A stretch of 39,087 nucleotides of DNA from Bacteriovoracaceae bacterium (GCA_947461175.1 CANHIY010000013.1:1-39087), one strand, 5' to 3'; shown: positions 26,661-35,712, counted from the first letter of the stretch. Notes: generated from the sequence alone by a model not told the origin. Made by a program: numbers and translations.

Positions 26661-28127
26661 TTGTCTGCTGACTTACTGAATATTGGTAAATCTGGGTTAT
26701 TCACCGCCAAGCAGTCGATGTCGACGACCTCCCACAATATTGCCAACGCTAACACCGATGGATTTTCCCGCCAGGAAGTAAGAACAGAAAATGGTACGAC
26801 CATATCCCAGGGTGATTATGTGCTTGGTACAGGTGTGGAAATCCAAAGTCTCAAACGATCACATGATGAAATGGTTGAGAAAAAACTTAATAACTCTTTA
26901 ACCAATCATAAATTTAATGAAGAAAGAACCGTACAACTGTCTCACGTTGAAGAGCTTTTTAATGAAATTAACTCCGAGGGTTTAAATAAAATTTTAAATC
27001 GTTTTTTTAACTCATTCAGAGAACTCTCAACCCAACCTGAAAATGAAACCCTAAGAAATATTGTTCGTGAAAATGCTAAAATCGTTGTTAACGATTTTCA
27101 CCGTATAAAAGAAAATCTTGACTCCATCCGGGCAGATATAAACAAAAAAGTAGCTTACTCCATTGATGAAATTAATAGCCTGGCCTCTTCAGTGGGGCGC
27201 CTGAATAAAGAAATCGCCGTACAAGAGGTTTCTGGAAGTTCAGCTAACGATTTACGTGACCAACGGGACAATGCCGTCAGGGCCTTGGCAGAGTATTTTC
27301 CTCTCTCCACTTACTACGACGGGCAAGGTCAGTTCATTGTTAACATCGATGGCGTGGGCTCCCTTGTCTCAGGGGTCATGGTTCAGGAGCTAACCGCAGG
27401 ATCAAGTATTAAAAGTGGTCTTGCCACTTTTGAACGTGGTGACACCGAAGTCTATTTTGTCAGTCGTCCCGGTGTTCCGATGACCGAAAAAATCAGGAAT
27501 GGAACCCTGGGCGCGCAAATTAAAACCAGAGACCAGGATATTAAAAGTTTTGAATCCCAGCTTGATGAAATGGCCCACGGTTTGGTTTTGGCTACCAACG
27601 CCATTCACCGTCAGGGTTTTGCCAATCATCCTGTTCCTGTAGATCAGCAAGGTAACCCCATCCCCTATGCCTCAAATCAAAAAGTAACTGGAATCAATTT
27701 TTTTAAAGAACCCATAGATTTAAAAAGGGCTTCTGAATATATTGCTCTTTCAGATGAGATTGAGGCTGATTCAAACAACATCGCTACTGCTGTCCTCCCC
27801 AATACTCCTGGGGATAACCGAGTGGCCATTGCCATCTCAAAACTTCAACACGAAAAAGTCCTCTCTGGCGGAAACAGTACCTTTGAGGAGCACTACCTTA
27901 AGTCAGTGGGGGGTGTTGGATTAAAAACTGGTAAATCAAAAATTGACGAAGAACAGTCTCAAGGTATTCTTGCCCAGGCAAAATCTTTTAAAGAAAAACT
28001 CGCAGGGGTGTCTTTAGATGAAGAAGCGGCCAATATGGTTCGATACCAAAATGCTTATGAGGCTTCGGCCAAGGTGATTAAAGCCTCCGATGAGATGTTT
28101 AAGGCAGTTTTAGGACTGTTACCATAG
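26661..28127 (+). CDS. flgK: Flagellar hook-associated protein 1 FlgK (TTG start)
   Basis: 'GLFTAKQSMSTTSHNIANANTDGFSRQEV', 'VSLDEEAANMVRYQNAYEASAKVIKASDEMFKAVLGLL'. Confidence 0.96.
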   Translation: MSADLLNIGKSGLFTAKQSMSTTSHNIANANTDGFSRQEVRTENGTTISQGDYVLGTGVEIQSLKRSHDEMVEKKLNNSLTNHKFNEERTVQLSHVEELFNEINSEGLNKILNRFFNSFRELSTQPENETLRNIVRENAKIVVNDFHRIKENLDSIRADINKKVAYSIDEINSLASSVGRLNKEIAVQEVSGSSANDLRDQRDNAVRALAEYFPLSTYYDGQGQFIVNIDGVGSLVSGVMVQELTAGSSIKSGLATFERGDTEVYFVSRPGVPMTEKIRNGTLGAQIKTRDQDIKSFESQLDEMAHGLVLATNAIHRQGFANHPVPVDQQGNPIPYASNQKVTGINFFKEPIDLKRASEYIALSDEIEADSNNIATAVLPNTPGDNRVAIAISKLQHEKVLSGGNSTFEEHYLKSVGGVGLKTGKSKIDEEQSQGILAQAKSFKEKLAGVSLDEEAANMVRYQNAYEASAKVIKASDEMFKAVLGLLP

Positions 28128-28134
28128 GTAAAAT

Positions 28135-29121
28135 ATGAGTAGAGTGACTGAAAATAGTTCCCAAACCACCATCAACTATGCCGTAGGCAAAGTGAAGGGG
28201 AAAGTTGAAGATCTTCAACTAAAAGGGTCAACTTTAAAACGTTTAATGAAACCATCTGATGACCCTATCGGAAATGTGGACCTTCTCTCTATCCGCTCCC
28301 AGAATATTGATTCAGCTCAATACATGAGAAATGCGGGCTTTGCCCAAACACAACTGTCCTACACAGAAAACGTTCTGGATGGCATTTCTGAAATTATTAA
28401 CAAAGCTAAAGAATTAGCGATTGGACAGGCATCCTCCATCTATGCACCAGAGGTCAGACAAGGAGTTGCCAAGGAGATTCATCAGCTACGACAACAACTC
28501 CTCAGTATGGCGAATAAGCGGGTAGGTAATCGGTATATTTTTGCCGGCCAAAAAGTTTTAACGAGGCCCTTTGACCAAAATGGAAAATTTCAAGGGGACA
28601 CTAACCGGATTAACGTTGAAATTAACAAGGACCTCTACCTTCCCATCAATATTCATGGCCAGGAACTCTTTTTTTCCTCTGCTAAAAAGCCAGTAGAGAA
28701 ATCAGACGTGGATCTCACCCCCCCTGATTTAGGAATATCACCTGAGATTGATATCATGAGAAAGCCTGCTTCAGTTGAGGAGGTCCCCATGAGTATGTTT
28801 GATGAACTAAGAGGTTTAGAAAATGCTCTTATCACCGACAACCCTCAAATCATCCAAAACCTTTTGGAGAGGCTAGACGACTCTTTAGACCGAATCGTTG
28901 CCGTCAGGACAAGGATCGGTGCCTTAATGAATACCATCACCAATTCTGAGACCAATATCGAAAAAGATAAAGTCGCCAATGAAACTCAAAAAAGTAAGAT
29001 TGAAGATGCAGACGTTGCCGAGCTGTTTGGCGAGCTCCATAAAGAACAAAACGTCCTCAAAGCAACCTACAAGGCCAGTTCAAATCTCATGAACACCAGC
29101 CTCATGGACTTCCTGAGATAG
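28135..29121 (+). CDS. flgL: Flagellar hook-associated protein 3 FlgL
   Basis: Flagellin-like N-term 'KRLMKPSDDPIGNVDLLSIRSQ', 'NKRVGNRYIFAGQKVLTRPF'; follows flgK. Confidence 0.93.
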   Translation: MSRVTENSSQTTINYAVGKVKGKVEDLQLKGSTLKRLMKPSDDPIGNVDLLSIRSQNIDSAQYMRNAGFAQTQLSYTENVLDGISEIINKAKELAIGQASSIYAPEVRQGVAKEIHQLRQQLLSMANKRVGNRYIFAGQKVLTRPFDQNGKFQGDTNRINVEINKDLYLPINIHGQELFFSSAKKPVEKSDVDLTPPDLGISPEIDIMRKPASVEEVPMSMFDELRGLENALITDNPQIIQNLLERLDDSLDRIVAVRTRIGALMNTITNSETNIEKDKVANETQKSKIEDADVAELFGELHKEQNVLKATYKASSNLMNTSLMDFLR

Positions 29122-29228
29122 GTAAAAAAGACATAAAAAATTATTTTTTTAATAATTATTCTTGCATTTCCGCCCCAAAGTGTAATAAATCTCAGCGCAG
29201 TACAACTTAATTGAGTTAGTCAAATTCT

Positions 29229-29250
29229 TGACACGAAGGACAAGGATCAA
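29229..29250 (+). promoter_or_regulatory. Candidate CsrA autoregulatory site in csrA leader (ACAAGGAT overlapping SD)
   Basis: TTGA..TCAA-closed segment with AAGGAC and ACAAGGAT just before ATG 29253. Confidence 0.4.
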
Positions 29251-29252
29251 CC

Positions 29253-29483
29253 ATGCTGGTTCTGACACGGAAGCTAGGAGAGAGCATTGCTATAGATGAC
29301 AATATAAAAATTGTTGTTGTGCAAATTAAAGGCAAACAAGTACGCCTTGGCATCAAAGCTCCAAAAGAAACTAAAATTCACCGAGAGGAAGTCTATCAAG
29401 CGATTCAGGATCAAAACACTGAAGCGGTACAAGCAGACATGACGGATATTGCGCGCCTCGGAGAAGAACTGAAGAAGAAATAA
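29253..29483 (+). CDS. csrA: Carbon storage regulator CsrA
   Basis: '[51 protein letters not shown]'. Confidence 0.98.
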   Translation: MLVLTRKLGESIAIDDNIKIVVVQIKGKQVRLGIKAPKETKIHREEVYQAIQDQNTEAVQADMTDIARLGEELKKK

Positions 29484-29508
29484 TTTTCCTCCTTGATCAT
29501 TTATTCGT

Positions 29509-29536
29509 TTGACTGATACCATCATAGTGCTATGGT
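29509..29536 (+). promoter_or_regulatory. Candidate sigma-70 promoter for fliW: TTGACT-N16-(TGc)TATGGT
   Basis: -35 29509-29514, extended -10 29531-29536. Confidence 0.45.
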
Positions 29537-29552
29537 AAGAATACCTTACCAT
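29532..29552 (+). terminator. Hairpin ATGGTAAG-AATAC-CTTACCAT then TTCATTTT between csrA and fliW
   Basis: Perfect 8-bp inverted repeat with 5-nt loop and a T-rich trailer. Confidence 0.45.
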
Positions 29553-29571
29553 TTCATTTTGGAGGAAATCC

Positions 29572-30132
29572 GTGAAAATCAAAACCACACGCTTTGGGGA
29601 TCTTGAAGTTAACCCGAAAGATATTGTCACCTTTTCAGAAGGACTCCTCGGTTTTGAGAACCTAAAAAAATACTTTTTGGTGGATCCAGGTGATAGCACT
29701 CTTATTCTTTGGCTACAGTCCACTGAAGATGAGAAAGTTGCATTTCCCATCATTGAACCAAAAATATTCAAACCGGATTATATTGCGAAGTTGTTACCCG
29801 CAGATCTTAACGGATTGGAACTAGATTCCCTGCAAACAGCAAAGCTTTACTCAATTCTTACAATCCCTGCAAATGTGACAGAAATGTCTGCCAACCTTAA
29901 AGCTCCGATTGTGATTAATTCATCTAAAAAAGTGGCCAAGCAAATCGTGCTTCAAGATTCTAAGTTATCTGTTAAGCATGAAATGTATAAACAGCTTAAG
30001 CTCTATATTGTTAACTTTTCTTCAGACGATGCGAAGAGAACCAATTATGAGCCAAGTATTGCTCTTGAGTCTGGGAACTTGAAAACAAACAACGTTACAC
30101 TTGAACCGAATTCAAGAACTTTAGAAGTTTAG
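29572..30132 (+). CDS. fliW: Flagellar assembly factor FliW (GTG start)
   Basis: 'MKIKTTRFGDLEVNPKDIVTFSEGLLGFENLKKYFLVDPGDSTLILWLQSTEDEKVAFPIIEPKIF'; SD GGAGG. Confidence 0.96.
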   Translation: MKIKTTRFGDLEVNPKDIVTFSEGLLGFENLKKYFLVDPGDSTLILWLQSTEDEKVAFPIIEPKIFKPDYIAKLLPADLNGLELDSLQTAKLYSILTIPANVTEMSANLKAPIVINSSKKVAKQIVLQDSKLSVKHEMYKQLKLYIVNFSSDDAKRTNYEPSIALESGNLKTNNVTLEPNSRTLEV

Positions 30133-30138
30133 TCCGTT

Positions 30139-30182
30139 AGGCAGAAGATTTACAACCCACAGGGATTGCAAGTGTTCTGCCT
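30139..30182. repeat. Long stem-loop (AGGCAGAA...TTCTGCCT with inner CAACCC/GGG-A-TTG) between convergent fliW and TPR genes
   Basis: Perfect 8-bp outer arms 30139-30146 and 30175-30182; inner arm with a bulge. Confidence 0.55.
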
Positions 30183-30913
30183 TAGATTGTCACTGACGTT
30201 TCAGTAGCACTTCTCGATAACTGCAAATACATTACAGCGTCAGGATGATTAGGATCACGTGAGAGTACATTTTGCCACTCTGCCTGTGCCTCAATGATGT
30301 TACCATTACCATAGTAAAGAAGCCCCAATGCTATCCTGGCCGGCATGTAGGCAGGATGCTCATTCTTAAGGCGCTTTAATTCTTCGAAGGCTTTAGAGGT
30401 AAAACCTTTTTTTGCATAGGTTTTGGCAACTTTTATTCGAATTTCAAGATTATCCGGATCAAGAGTTGAAGCTTTATTATATTCAAAAAGTGCCTCGTCC
30501 GCTCTTCCATAAGAAAGGTACATCTCTGCAATTTCATAATGCTTTAAGGAGAATTTTTTATTGAGGTGAGGATCAGAAATGCCCTGATTTTGAGTCGTTT
30601 TAACCTGATTATTTGCTTTTTCAAAGATGATCTTAGCCTCTTCATATTTACCTATATCGTTGTAAATCACGGACAGAGAGATGGCGGCGTCTGTATGATG
30701 AGGATCAAGCTCTAGAACTCTTTGGAACGCTTTAATTGCCTTTCCCAATTCACCTCTTACGTGAAAAACATTTGCAAGATAAAAAAATGCTTCCGTAGCA
30801 TTAGGATTTTGCTCAATAATTTCATTTAAAAACAAACTTGCCGTTTTAAGGTCATTCTTCTGAAAAGCTTCTTTTGCTTTTTTAAGGAGGTCACTTAATT
30901 TAACATTTTCCAA
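30182..30913 (-). CDS. TPR repeat protein
   Basis: 'AFFYLANVFHVRGELGKAIKAFQRVLELDPHHTDAAISLSVIYNDIGKYEEAKIIFEKA'. Confidence 0.9.
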   Translation of the reverse strand: MENVKLSDLLKKAKEAFQKNDLKTASLFLNEIIEQNPNATEAFFYLANVFHVRGELGKAIKAFQRVLELDPHHTDAAISLSVIYNDIGKYEEAKIIFEKANNQVKTTQNQGISDPHLNKKFSLKHYEIAEMYLSYGRADEALFEYNKASTLDPDNLEIRIKVAKTYAKKGFTSKAFEELKRLKNEHPAYMPARIALGLLYYGNGNIIEAQAEWQNVLSRDPNHPDAVMYLQLSRSATETSVTI

Positions 30914-30928
30914 AGTTTTGCTCCATGA

Positions 30929-31672
30929 TTAGAGTTTGTTTTCACATTTATGTTTACGAGATCTTATTTCTTTCTGGGACTCTTTATCAACCAGTTGGTA
31001 AAACTTTTCCACATATTCAAGGCATGCTTGCCATTCTTTAAGTTCATGGGAAGCAAGGATTGTTCGCAACATAGCGTGATGACGAGTTTTTTCATTTTGG
31101 TGATTCTCTAAAATATCCAAATACCAGTACCTCGCCGCTGAATACTCTTTGGTTTTAAAATAAAAATCTGCAATATAAAGATCTTTCTGGCGAAGCATCT
31201 TTCTCGCCTCTGCTATGCTTTTTTGAGCGTCGGATTTGTAGCTACTATCGCCATACTTTTGAATAACTTCATCATAATATTTTATGGCCTCGATAGCTGG
31301 TTCCAGGTCACGGTCAATGGTGGAAGGAATTTGCTTAAAATAAGACTCAGCGATCCTGTAAACCACGTAGGATATTCTTTCATGCTTTGGATGGAAATCA
31401 CGAAACAGTAGGTAAGCGGCGGCTGACTCGATGTAATTTTCCTGGAGGAAGAGGACATCTGCTTGAAGTAATTCCGCCGGGGTCGAATAAAAAGAATAAG
31501 GATGCTGAGTTTTTATCTGGTTAAGTTTTTCAGTCGCCAGTATGTAGCGCTCGGCTTCAATTAATTCTTGGGCTTCTTTGTAGAGAATTTCTGCCTCTGT
31601 TTTACCATCCGGCTTATCTGAGGCACAAGATGAGAGAATTAATACCATCAAAAGAATAAAAATTTTTTTCAT
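30929..31672 (-). CDS. bamD: BamD-like outer membrane assembly lipoprotein
   Basis: Lipobox 'LILSSC'; 'AEILYKEAQELIEAERYILATEKLNQIKTQHPYSFYSTPAELLQADVLFLQENYIESAAAYLLFRDFHPKHERISYVVYRIAESYF'. Confidence 0.82.
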   Translation of the reverse strand: MKKIFILLMVLILSSCASDKPDGKTEAEILYKEAQELIEAERYILATEKLNQIKTQHPYSFYSTPAELLQADVLFLQENYIESAAAYLLFRDFHPKHERISYVVYRIAESYFKQIPSTIDRDLEPAIEAIKYYDEVIQKYGDSSYKSDAQKSIAEARKMLRQKDLYIADFYFKTKEYSAARYWYLDILENHQNEKTRHHAMLRTILASHELKEWQACLEYVEKFYQLVDKESQKEIRSRKHKCENKL

Positions 31673-32697
31673 AAATGAACCGAGAGATCCTTATAAATTT
31701 CTTTAAATAATAACTTAAAAAATGCAATGAAGGGAATAATCACGACCATCCCTAAAACTCCTGCTATTTGAGAACCAATCATAATACTTACCACCACCAA
31801 TAAGGGATGAAGATTAACAATCTTTGAAACGAGAAGCGGAAAGACAAGTATCATATCTACAAGATTGGCAATAGTGAAAATCACGAGAATTCCAACCAGG
31901 GAAACGTTGGGGTCATTGGATAAAAGGGCTATCAAGAGTCCTGGAATTGCGCCCAAAAAAGGACCGATGTAAGGCAAAATATTCGTGATGCCGGCAAACA
32001 ATCCAAGAATAAATGGGTAGGGAAAACCTATCAACAAAAGACCCAAGGTTACAATGAGTCCTAGCAGGGTTGCCTCAATGAACTTAGCAATAATATATTC
32101 ACCAAACTTGGTGTTAAATTGTGAAAAGAGCACATAAGTTTTTTCAAAAATGGGATTGGGTATTATCTCTAAAAACCTGATTTTTAGTTTGTGGCTTTCA
32201 ATAAAAAAGAAATAGAGGAAAAGGGGTACGAGAAGCATCCACTCAAATAAGACTGATAAGTATTCTGGGAACTTATTAATAAGGCTTAAGCCATGAGTTT
32301 CCAGCTTAGACATCAACATCTTGGCGGGGTCAATATTCAGGCGGATTCCAAATTTCGTTAAAATGTTCGACTGAATTGCATGAAATTTTTCATCTAGTAT
32401 GATTTGTGTCCTATTTAGATCCAATAAGAACGATTCAAAATTTGTGTCCACATTGTAAAAGGTTACAATCAGGGGAAAGAGTAATAGAAGAGTTCCAGTT
32501 AATGTGACCATGGTGTACGTCAGGCGCTGTTTCTTACTTCCGGATGTTAATCTCACGGCCATGGGTTTTGACATCAAATAAACGATGTAGGCAAATCCAA
32601 AAGGGATGGAGAGCCTCGGAAAAAATACCGGAAAAAGTATGCCCATGATCAAAATGACAATGAATAGGTAGAGTTTTATCTTTTGATTTCGGTTCAT
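31669..32697 (-). CDS. AI-2E family permease (PerM/YdiK-like)
   Basis: 'LLIGFPYPFILGLFAGITNILPYIGPFLGAIPGLLIALL', 'HPLLVVVSIMIGSQIAGVLGMVVIIPFIAFFKLLF'. Confidence 0.92.
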   Translation of the reverse strand: MNRNQKIKLYLFIVILIMGILFPVFFPRLSIPFGFAYIVYLMSKPMAVRLTSGSKKQRLTYTMVTLTGTLLLLFPLIVTFYNVDTNFESFLLDLNRTQIILDEKFHAIQSNILTKFGIRLNIDPAKMLMSKLETHGLSLINKFPEYLSVLFEWMLLVPLFLYFFFIESHKLKIRFLEIIPNPIFEKTYVLFSQFNTKFGEYIIAKFIEATLLGLIVTLGLLLIGFPYPFILGLFAGITNILPYIGPFLGAIPGLLIALLSNDPNVSLVGILVIFTIANLVDMILVFPLLVSKIVNLHPLLVVVSIMIGSQIAGVLGMVVIIPFIAFFKLLFKEIYKDLSVHL

Positions 32698-33299
32698 AGC
32701 TTACTTTCTAATCTGCTAATTTTCTTTCTAAGTACTTTAATCTCTTTTGTTAACTGTCCCATTCGTTCTGCCATAATAAGAGCTGTTTCCCTTAAAAATT
32801 TTGCCCCCATGACTGGATACTGCTCCAGCATCATTTCCAGGTCTGGCTTGAAAAGACCCAGTAACACTGTATTTTCTGACGCCACTGCAGTGGCAGTTCG
32901 ACGATTAAATTCTTCCAAAAGTCCCATCTCTCCAAAATACTGGCTTTTTTCCAGTTTCAGAACAAACTCACCTGGCGCGGACTGTGATTCATGGTTAATA
33001 AAAATATTAACTGAACCACTGAATATGAAGTAGAATCCGTAACCTGAATCGCCCTCATTAAAAATTACTTCCTGATTTTGAAATTCTCGTCGGTGCAAAA
33101 ACTTAGTAAAAATTCTTACTTCATTATCCGTAAATGATTTTAGAACTGTAATATTTTTAAAAAATGAGTGGAGCCCATCCTTTTTTCCAAATGACAGAGG
33201 ACTAGAGTTCCAGAGGTATTTCAAGAGTGGAATTTCCAACTTGTCTTCTGTTGACTCTCCCCTGGAAATCTTCTCAGACATTTCTTTTTCATAAGTCAT
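32694..33299 (-). CDS. Cyclic-nucleotide-binding-domain protein
   Basis: 'LKSFTDNEVRIFTKFLHRREFQNQEVIFNEGDSGYGFYFIFSGSVNIFI', 'QYFGEMGLLEEFNRRTATAVASENTVLLGL'. Confidence 0.9.
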   Translation of the reverse strand: MTYEKEMSEKISRGESTEDKLEIPLLKYLWNSSPLSFGKKDGLHSFFKNITVLKSFTDNEVRIFTKFLHRREFQNQEVIFNEGDSGYGFYFIFSGSVNIFINHESQSAPGEFVLKLEKSQYFGEMGLLEEFNRRTATAVASENTVLLGLFKPDLEMMLEQYPVMGAKFLRETALIMAERMGQLTKEIKVLRKKISRLESKL

Positions 33300-33952
33300 T
33301 TAAGACTCCTTATCCCTGCATTTTTAATCCACCCCTTATACTGAGAGGGATAGAGAATTTTTAGCCATCCTTCTTTTTCATCAACAACAATCATAACTCC
33401 CGAAGGTAATTCCTGATTTGTGAGAAAAATTGATGAAGGTCCATCGTAAATTTTTTGATTTTCCATGACCAAGTACTTTTCCCAATTAATTACCCAAAAA
33501 TTAAATACCAAAATTAATAAAGAAAGCGCCAAAGGAAATTTCATCGCCTTCAAGTTTGATTTTCGGATGGAAAGAAAAATTCCGGACAAGATTAAGAATA
33601 AAGAAATCGTGGTGAAGATGCCATGTGTAGCTTCAAAACTTCCACGAATAAAATAATCACTTATTGAAAGAGATTTTTCATGTCTAGGTACATCAAGTTT
33701 TTCTTCAACAATCAACTTATTCTTAATTAAGTCTTTATTTGTGTAACCCTCGTTGTCGGCCATGATGAAATGATACCGAGAGAGTGGGAGTTTATCTAAT
33801 CTGGCCAGAGTCGTTCCCATATTATAATGCCAAAGACCTTTGGGTACTTGAACTTGATGATTTTCAAGAACTCGTAACGCTCCCTGGTAGTCCCCTTGAT
33901 GATACAATGCCTCGGCTGTTTTCAAGATGTCTTTCTTAATAGTATCCTCCAT
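33296..33952 (-). CDS. TPR / membrane / SH3-like (BatE-like) protein
   Basis: N-term TPR 'ALYHQGDYQGALRVLENHQVQVPKGLWHYNMGTTLARLDKLPLSRYHF', two TM helices, C-term 'GVMIVVDEKEGWLKILYPSQYKGWIKNAGI'. Confidence 0.7.
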   Translation of the reverse strand: MEDTIKKDILKTAEALYHQGDYQGALRVLENHQVQVPKGLWHYNMGTTLARLDKLPLSRYHFIMADNEGYTNKDLIKNKLIVEEKLDVPRHEKSLSISDYFIRGSFEATHGIFTTISLFLILSGIFLSIRKSNLKAMKFPLALSLLILVFNFWVINWEKYLVMENQKIYDGPSSIFLTNQELPSGVMIVVDEKEGWLKILYPSQYKGWIKNAGIRSLK

Positions 33953-34005
33953 AAGAGTGAATATTATCTCTTACCGCCAGAGAATAAATCAAGGATTAGA
34001 TCCTC

Positions 34006-34683
34006 ATGACACTAAAATCAATTAACCACAAGTTCGCTGAAATTCTCCAAGAGCAACTCTCACCTCAAAACCCCATCAATTTGAGTCTTCATGGACCTCT
34101 CATGTCTACCCTTCACCCAAAGATTATTTGGGCAAAACTTCTGTTTGAAGAAGCTCTTCTGGATAAAATTCCTAAGATCAATTTACCCAACTGGAACTAT
34201 GAGTGCTTCAAAGATCTGACCAATGCAAGTTTCACCTACCCCCAAATTCAGGCCACTTTTGAGGGAACACCATGGGGAGTTTCTAAATTTTTAAATGCTA
34301 TAGAAAATGAGGCGATCATTGATTTTAAAGATTTGGGGACAATTGTTTTAACTAAAAATCCCCTTCAACCTAAAGATCAAAAAAATATTCATGATTATAT
34401 TTTACCCATTTGGGTTGATTACACTCTAAGTGCCGAACTCTGGGGCCCCCTTGGAAAATGGACCCTCTTTCACCAAAGACTCCATAAACTGTTTACTGAA
34501 CTTAATCTTCTTGAGTCAACTGATTCAGTTGGCTATTATCCATTAGACTTGAGAGCTTCAAAACTTAATTCACTGGGATTTCAAGGCACAATTATCAAAA
34601 ACTCTTACGTTCTCGTGTTACCATGGTGTTTTAGTCTAAGCGCTCTGAATAAACTCGAAGAAGTAATAAGGCAGGAGTTCTGA
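34006..34683 (+). CDS. Conserved hypothetical protein, coupled to the AstA-like gene
   Basis: 225 aa ORF with TGA directly abutting the ATG at 34684; no family recognised. Confidence 0.7.
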   Translation: MTLKSINHKFAEILQEQLSPQNPINLSLHGPLMSTLHPKIIWAKLLFEEALLDKIPKINLPNWNYECFKDLTNASFTYPQIQATFEGTPWGVSKFLNAIENEAIIDFKDLGTIVLTKNPLQPKDQKNIHDYILPIWVDYTLSAELWGPLGKWTLFHQRLHKLFTELNLLESTDSVGYYPLDLRASKLNSLGFQGTIIKNSYVLVLPWCFSLSALNKLEEVIRQEF

Positions 34684-35712
34684 ATGTTTGTATTAAGATC
34701 AGTTCAGCCCAAAGACCAAAAAGACTTATTTTATCTCAGTGAATTAATGAATTTCATCAATCTCCCTGCTGATGAGGAAATCATTAGGCACAAAATTGAG
34801 AGCAGTGTAAAAAGTTTCAAAAGGCCCAGTTCTAAACTATTTGAAAACTATTACATCTTTGTTCTCGAAGATTATAATAATGGTCATATCCTTGGTGTTT
34901 CCATGATTCATGCACAACATGGAACTGAATATGAACCCCATTTTTATCTGACAGTGGGACAAGAAGCAAAGTTTTCTCAAACTATCAACACTGGATTCGT
35001 CCATGGCACTCTCAAGCTAGGGCTCGATACGAATGGACCAACTGAAATTGGAGGTTTAATCCTTAATCCTGATTTTAGAGGGCACCATGAAAAATTAGGA
35101 AAACAGCTCTCATTTGTAAGATTTTTATTCATGGCAATTCATCCTGAAAAATTTAAACCTATGATCCACTCAGAACTCATGCCTCCATTTGATAAAAATG
35201 GAAAGTCCCCACTTTGGGAAGCCATTGGCAGAAGATTCATGAACATGAATTATCAGGAAGCTGATGTCCTTAGTAGAAACAATAAAGAATTTATCCTAAG
35301 CCTTTTTCCATCGGAAAATATCTATCAGACTTTACTTCCCATGGAAGCAAGAGAGGCGATTGGTAAGGTTGGTAAGGAAACAGAGCCTGTTAAAAGAATG
35401 CTTGAATCAATCGGTTTTAAGTACACCCATGAGGTGGATCCCTTTGATGGAGGCCCTCACTTTCGTTGCCCGTTAAAAGAAATTAAACCGATTAAGGAAA
35501 AACTTTCAGGAACACTTGTCTCTCATCATACTTTTGAATCAGAAAAATCTATGAGTGCTCTTGTGGCCCTGGATCAAAAGGAGAATGATTTCTTTGCCAT
35601 TAAAACCCAACTTCAAGTGCACCCAAATGGAGAGATTTCTATTGATCCGTTAGTTATAGATGAACTCAAGTTAAACCTACCCATGAAGATTACCGCCATC
35701 CCTTTTCCTTAA
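34684..35712 (+). CDS. Arginine N-succinyltransferase (AstA)-family protein
   Basis: 'MFVLRSVQPKDQKDLFYLSE', 'FYLTVGQEAKFSQTINTGFVHGTLKLGLDTNGPTEIGGLILNPDFRGHHEKLGKQLSFVRFLFM', 'SELMPPFDKNGKSPLWEAIGRRFMNMNYQEADVLS', 'FKYTHEVDPFDGGPHF'. Confidence 0.85.
   Translation: MFVLRSVQPKDQKDLFYLSELMNFINLPADEEIIRHKIESSVKSFKRPSSKLFENYYIFVLEDYNNGHILGVSMIHAQHGTEYEPHFYLTVGQEAKFSQTINTGFVHGTLKLGLDTNGPTEIGGLILNPDFRGHHEKLGKQLSFVRFLFMAIHPEKFKPMIHSELMPPFDKNGKSPLWEAIGRRFMNMNYQEADVLSRNNKEFILSLFPSENIYQTLLPMEAREAIGKVGKETEPVKRMLESIGFKYTHEVDPFDGGPHFRCPLKEIKPIKEKLSGTLVSHHTFESEKSMSALVALDQKENDFFAIKTQLQVHPNGEISIDPLVIDELKLNLPMKITAIPFP

Noticed and set aside
29122-29165. AATTATT/AATAATT inverted repeat after flgL
   Set aside because: Only A/T pairs; thermodynamically weak and typical of AT-rich spacers, so not called as a terminator.
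29274-29771. 165-aa minus-strand ORF spanning csrA and fliW
   Set aside because: Antisense to two well-identified genes; sequence has no recognisable family features.
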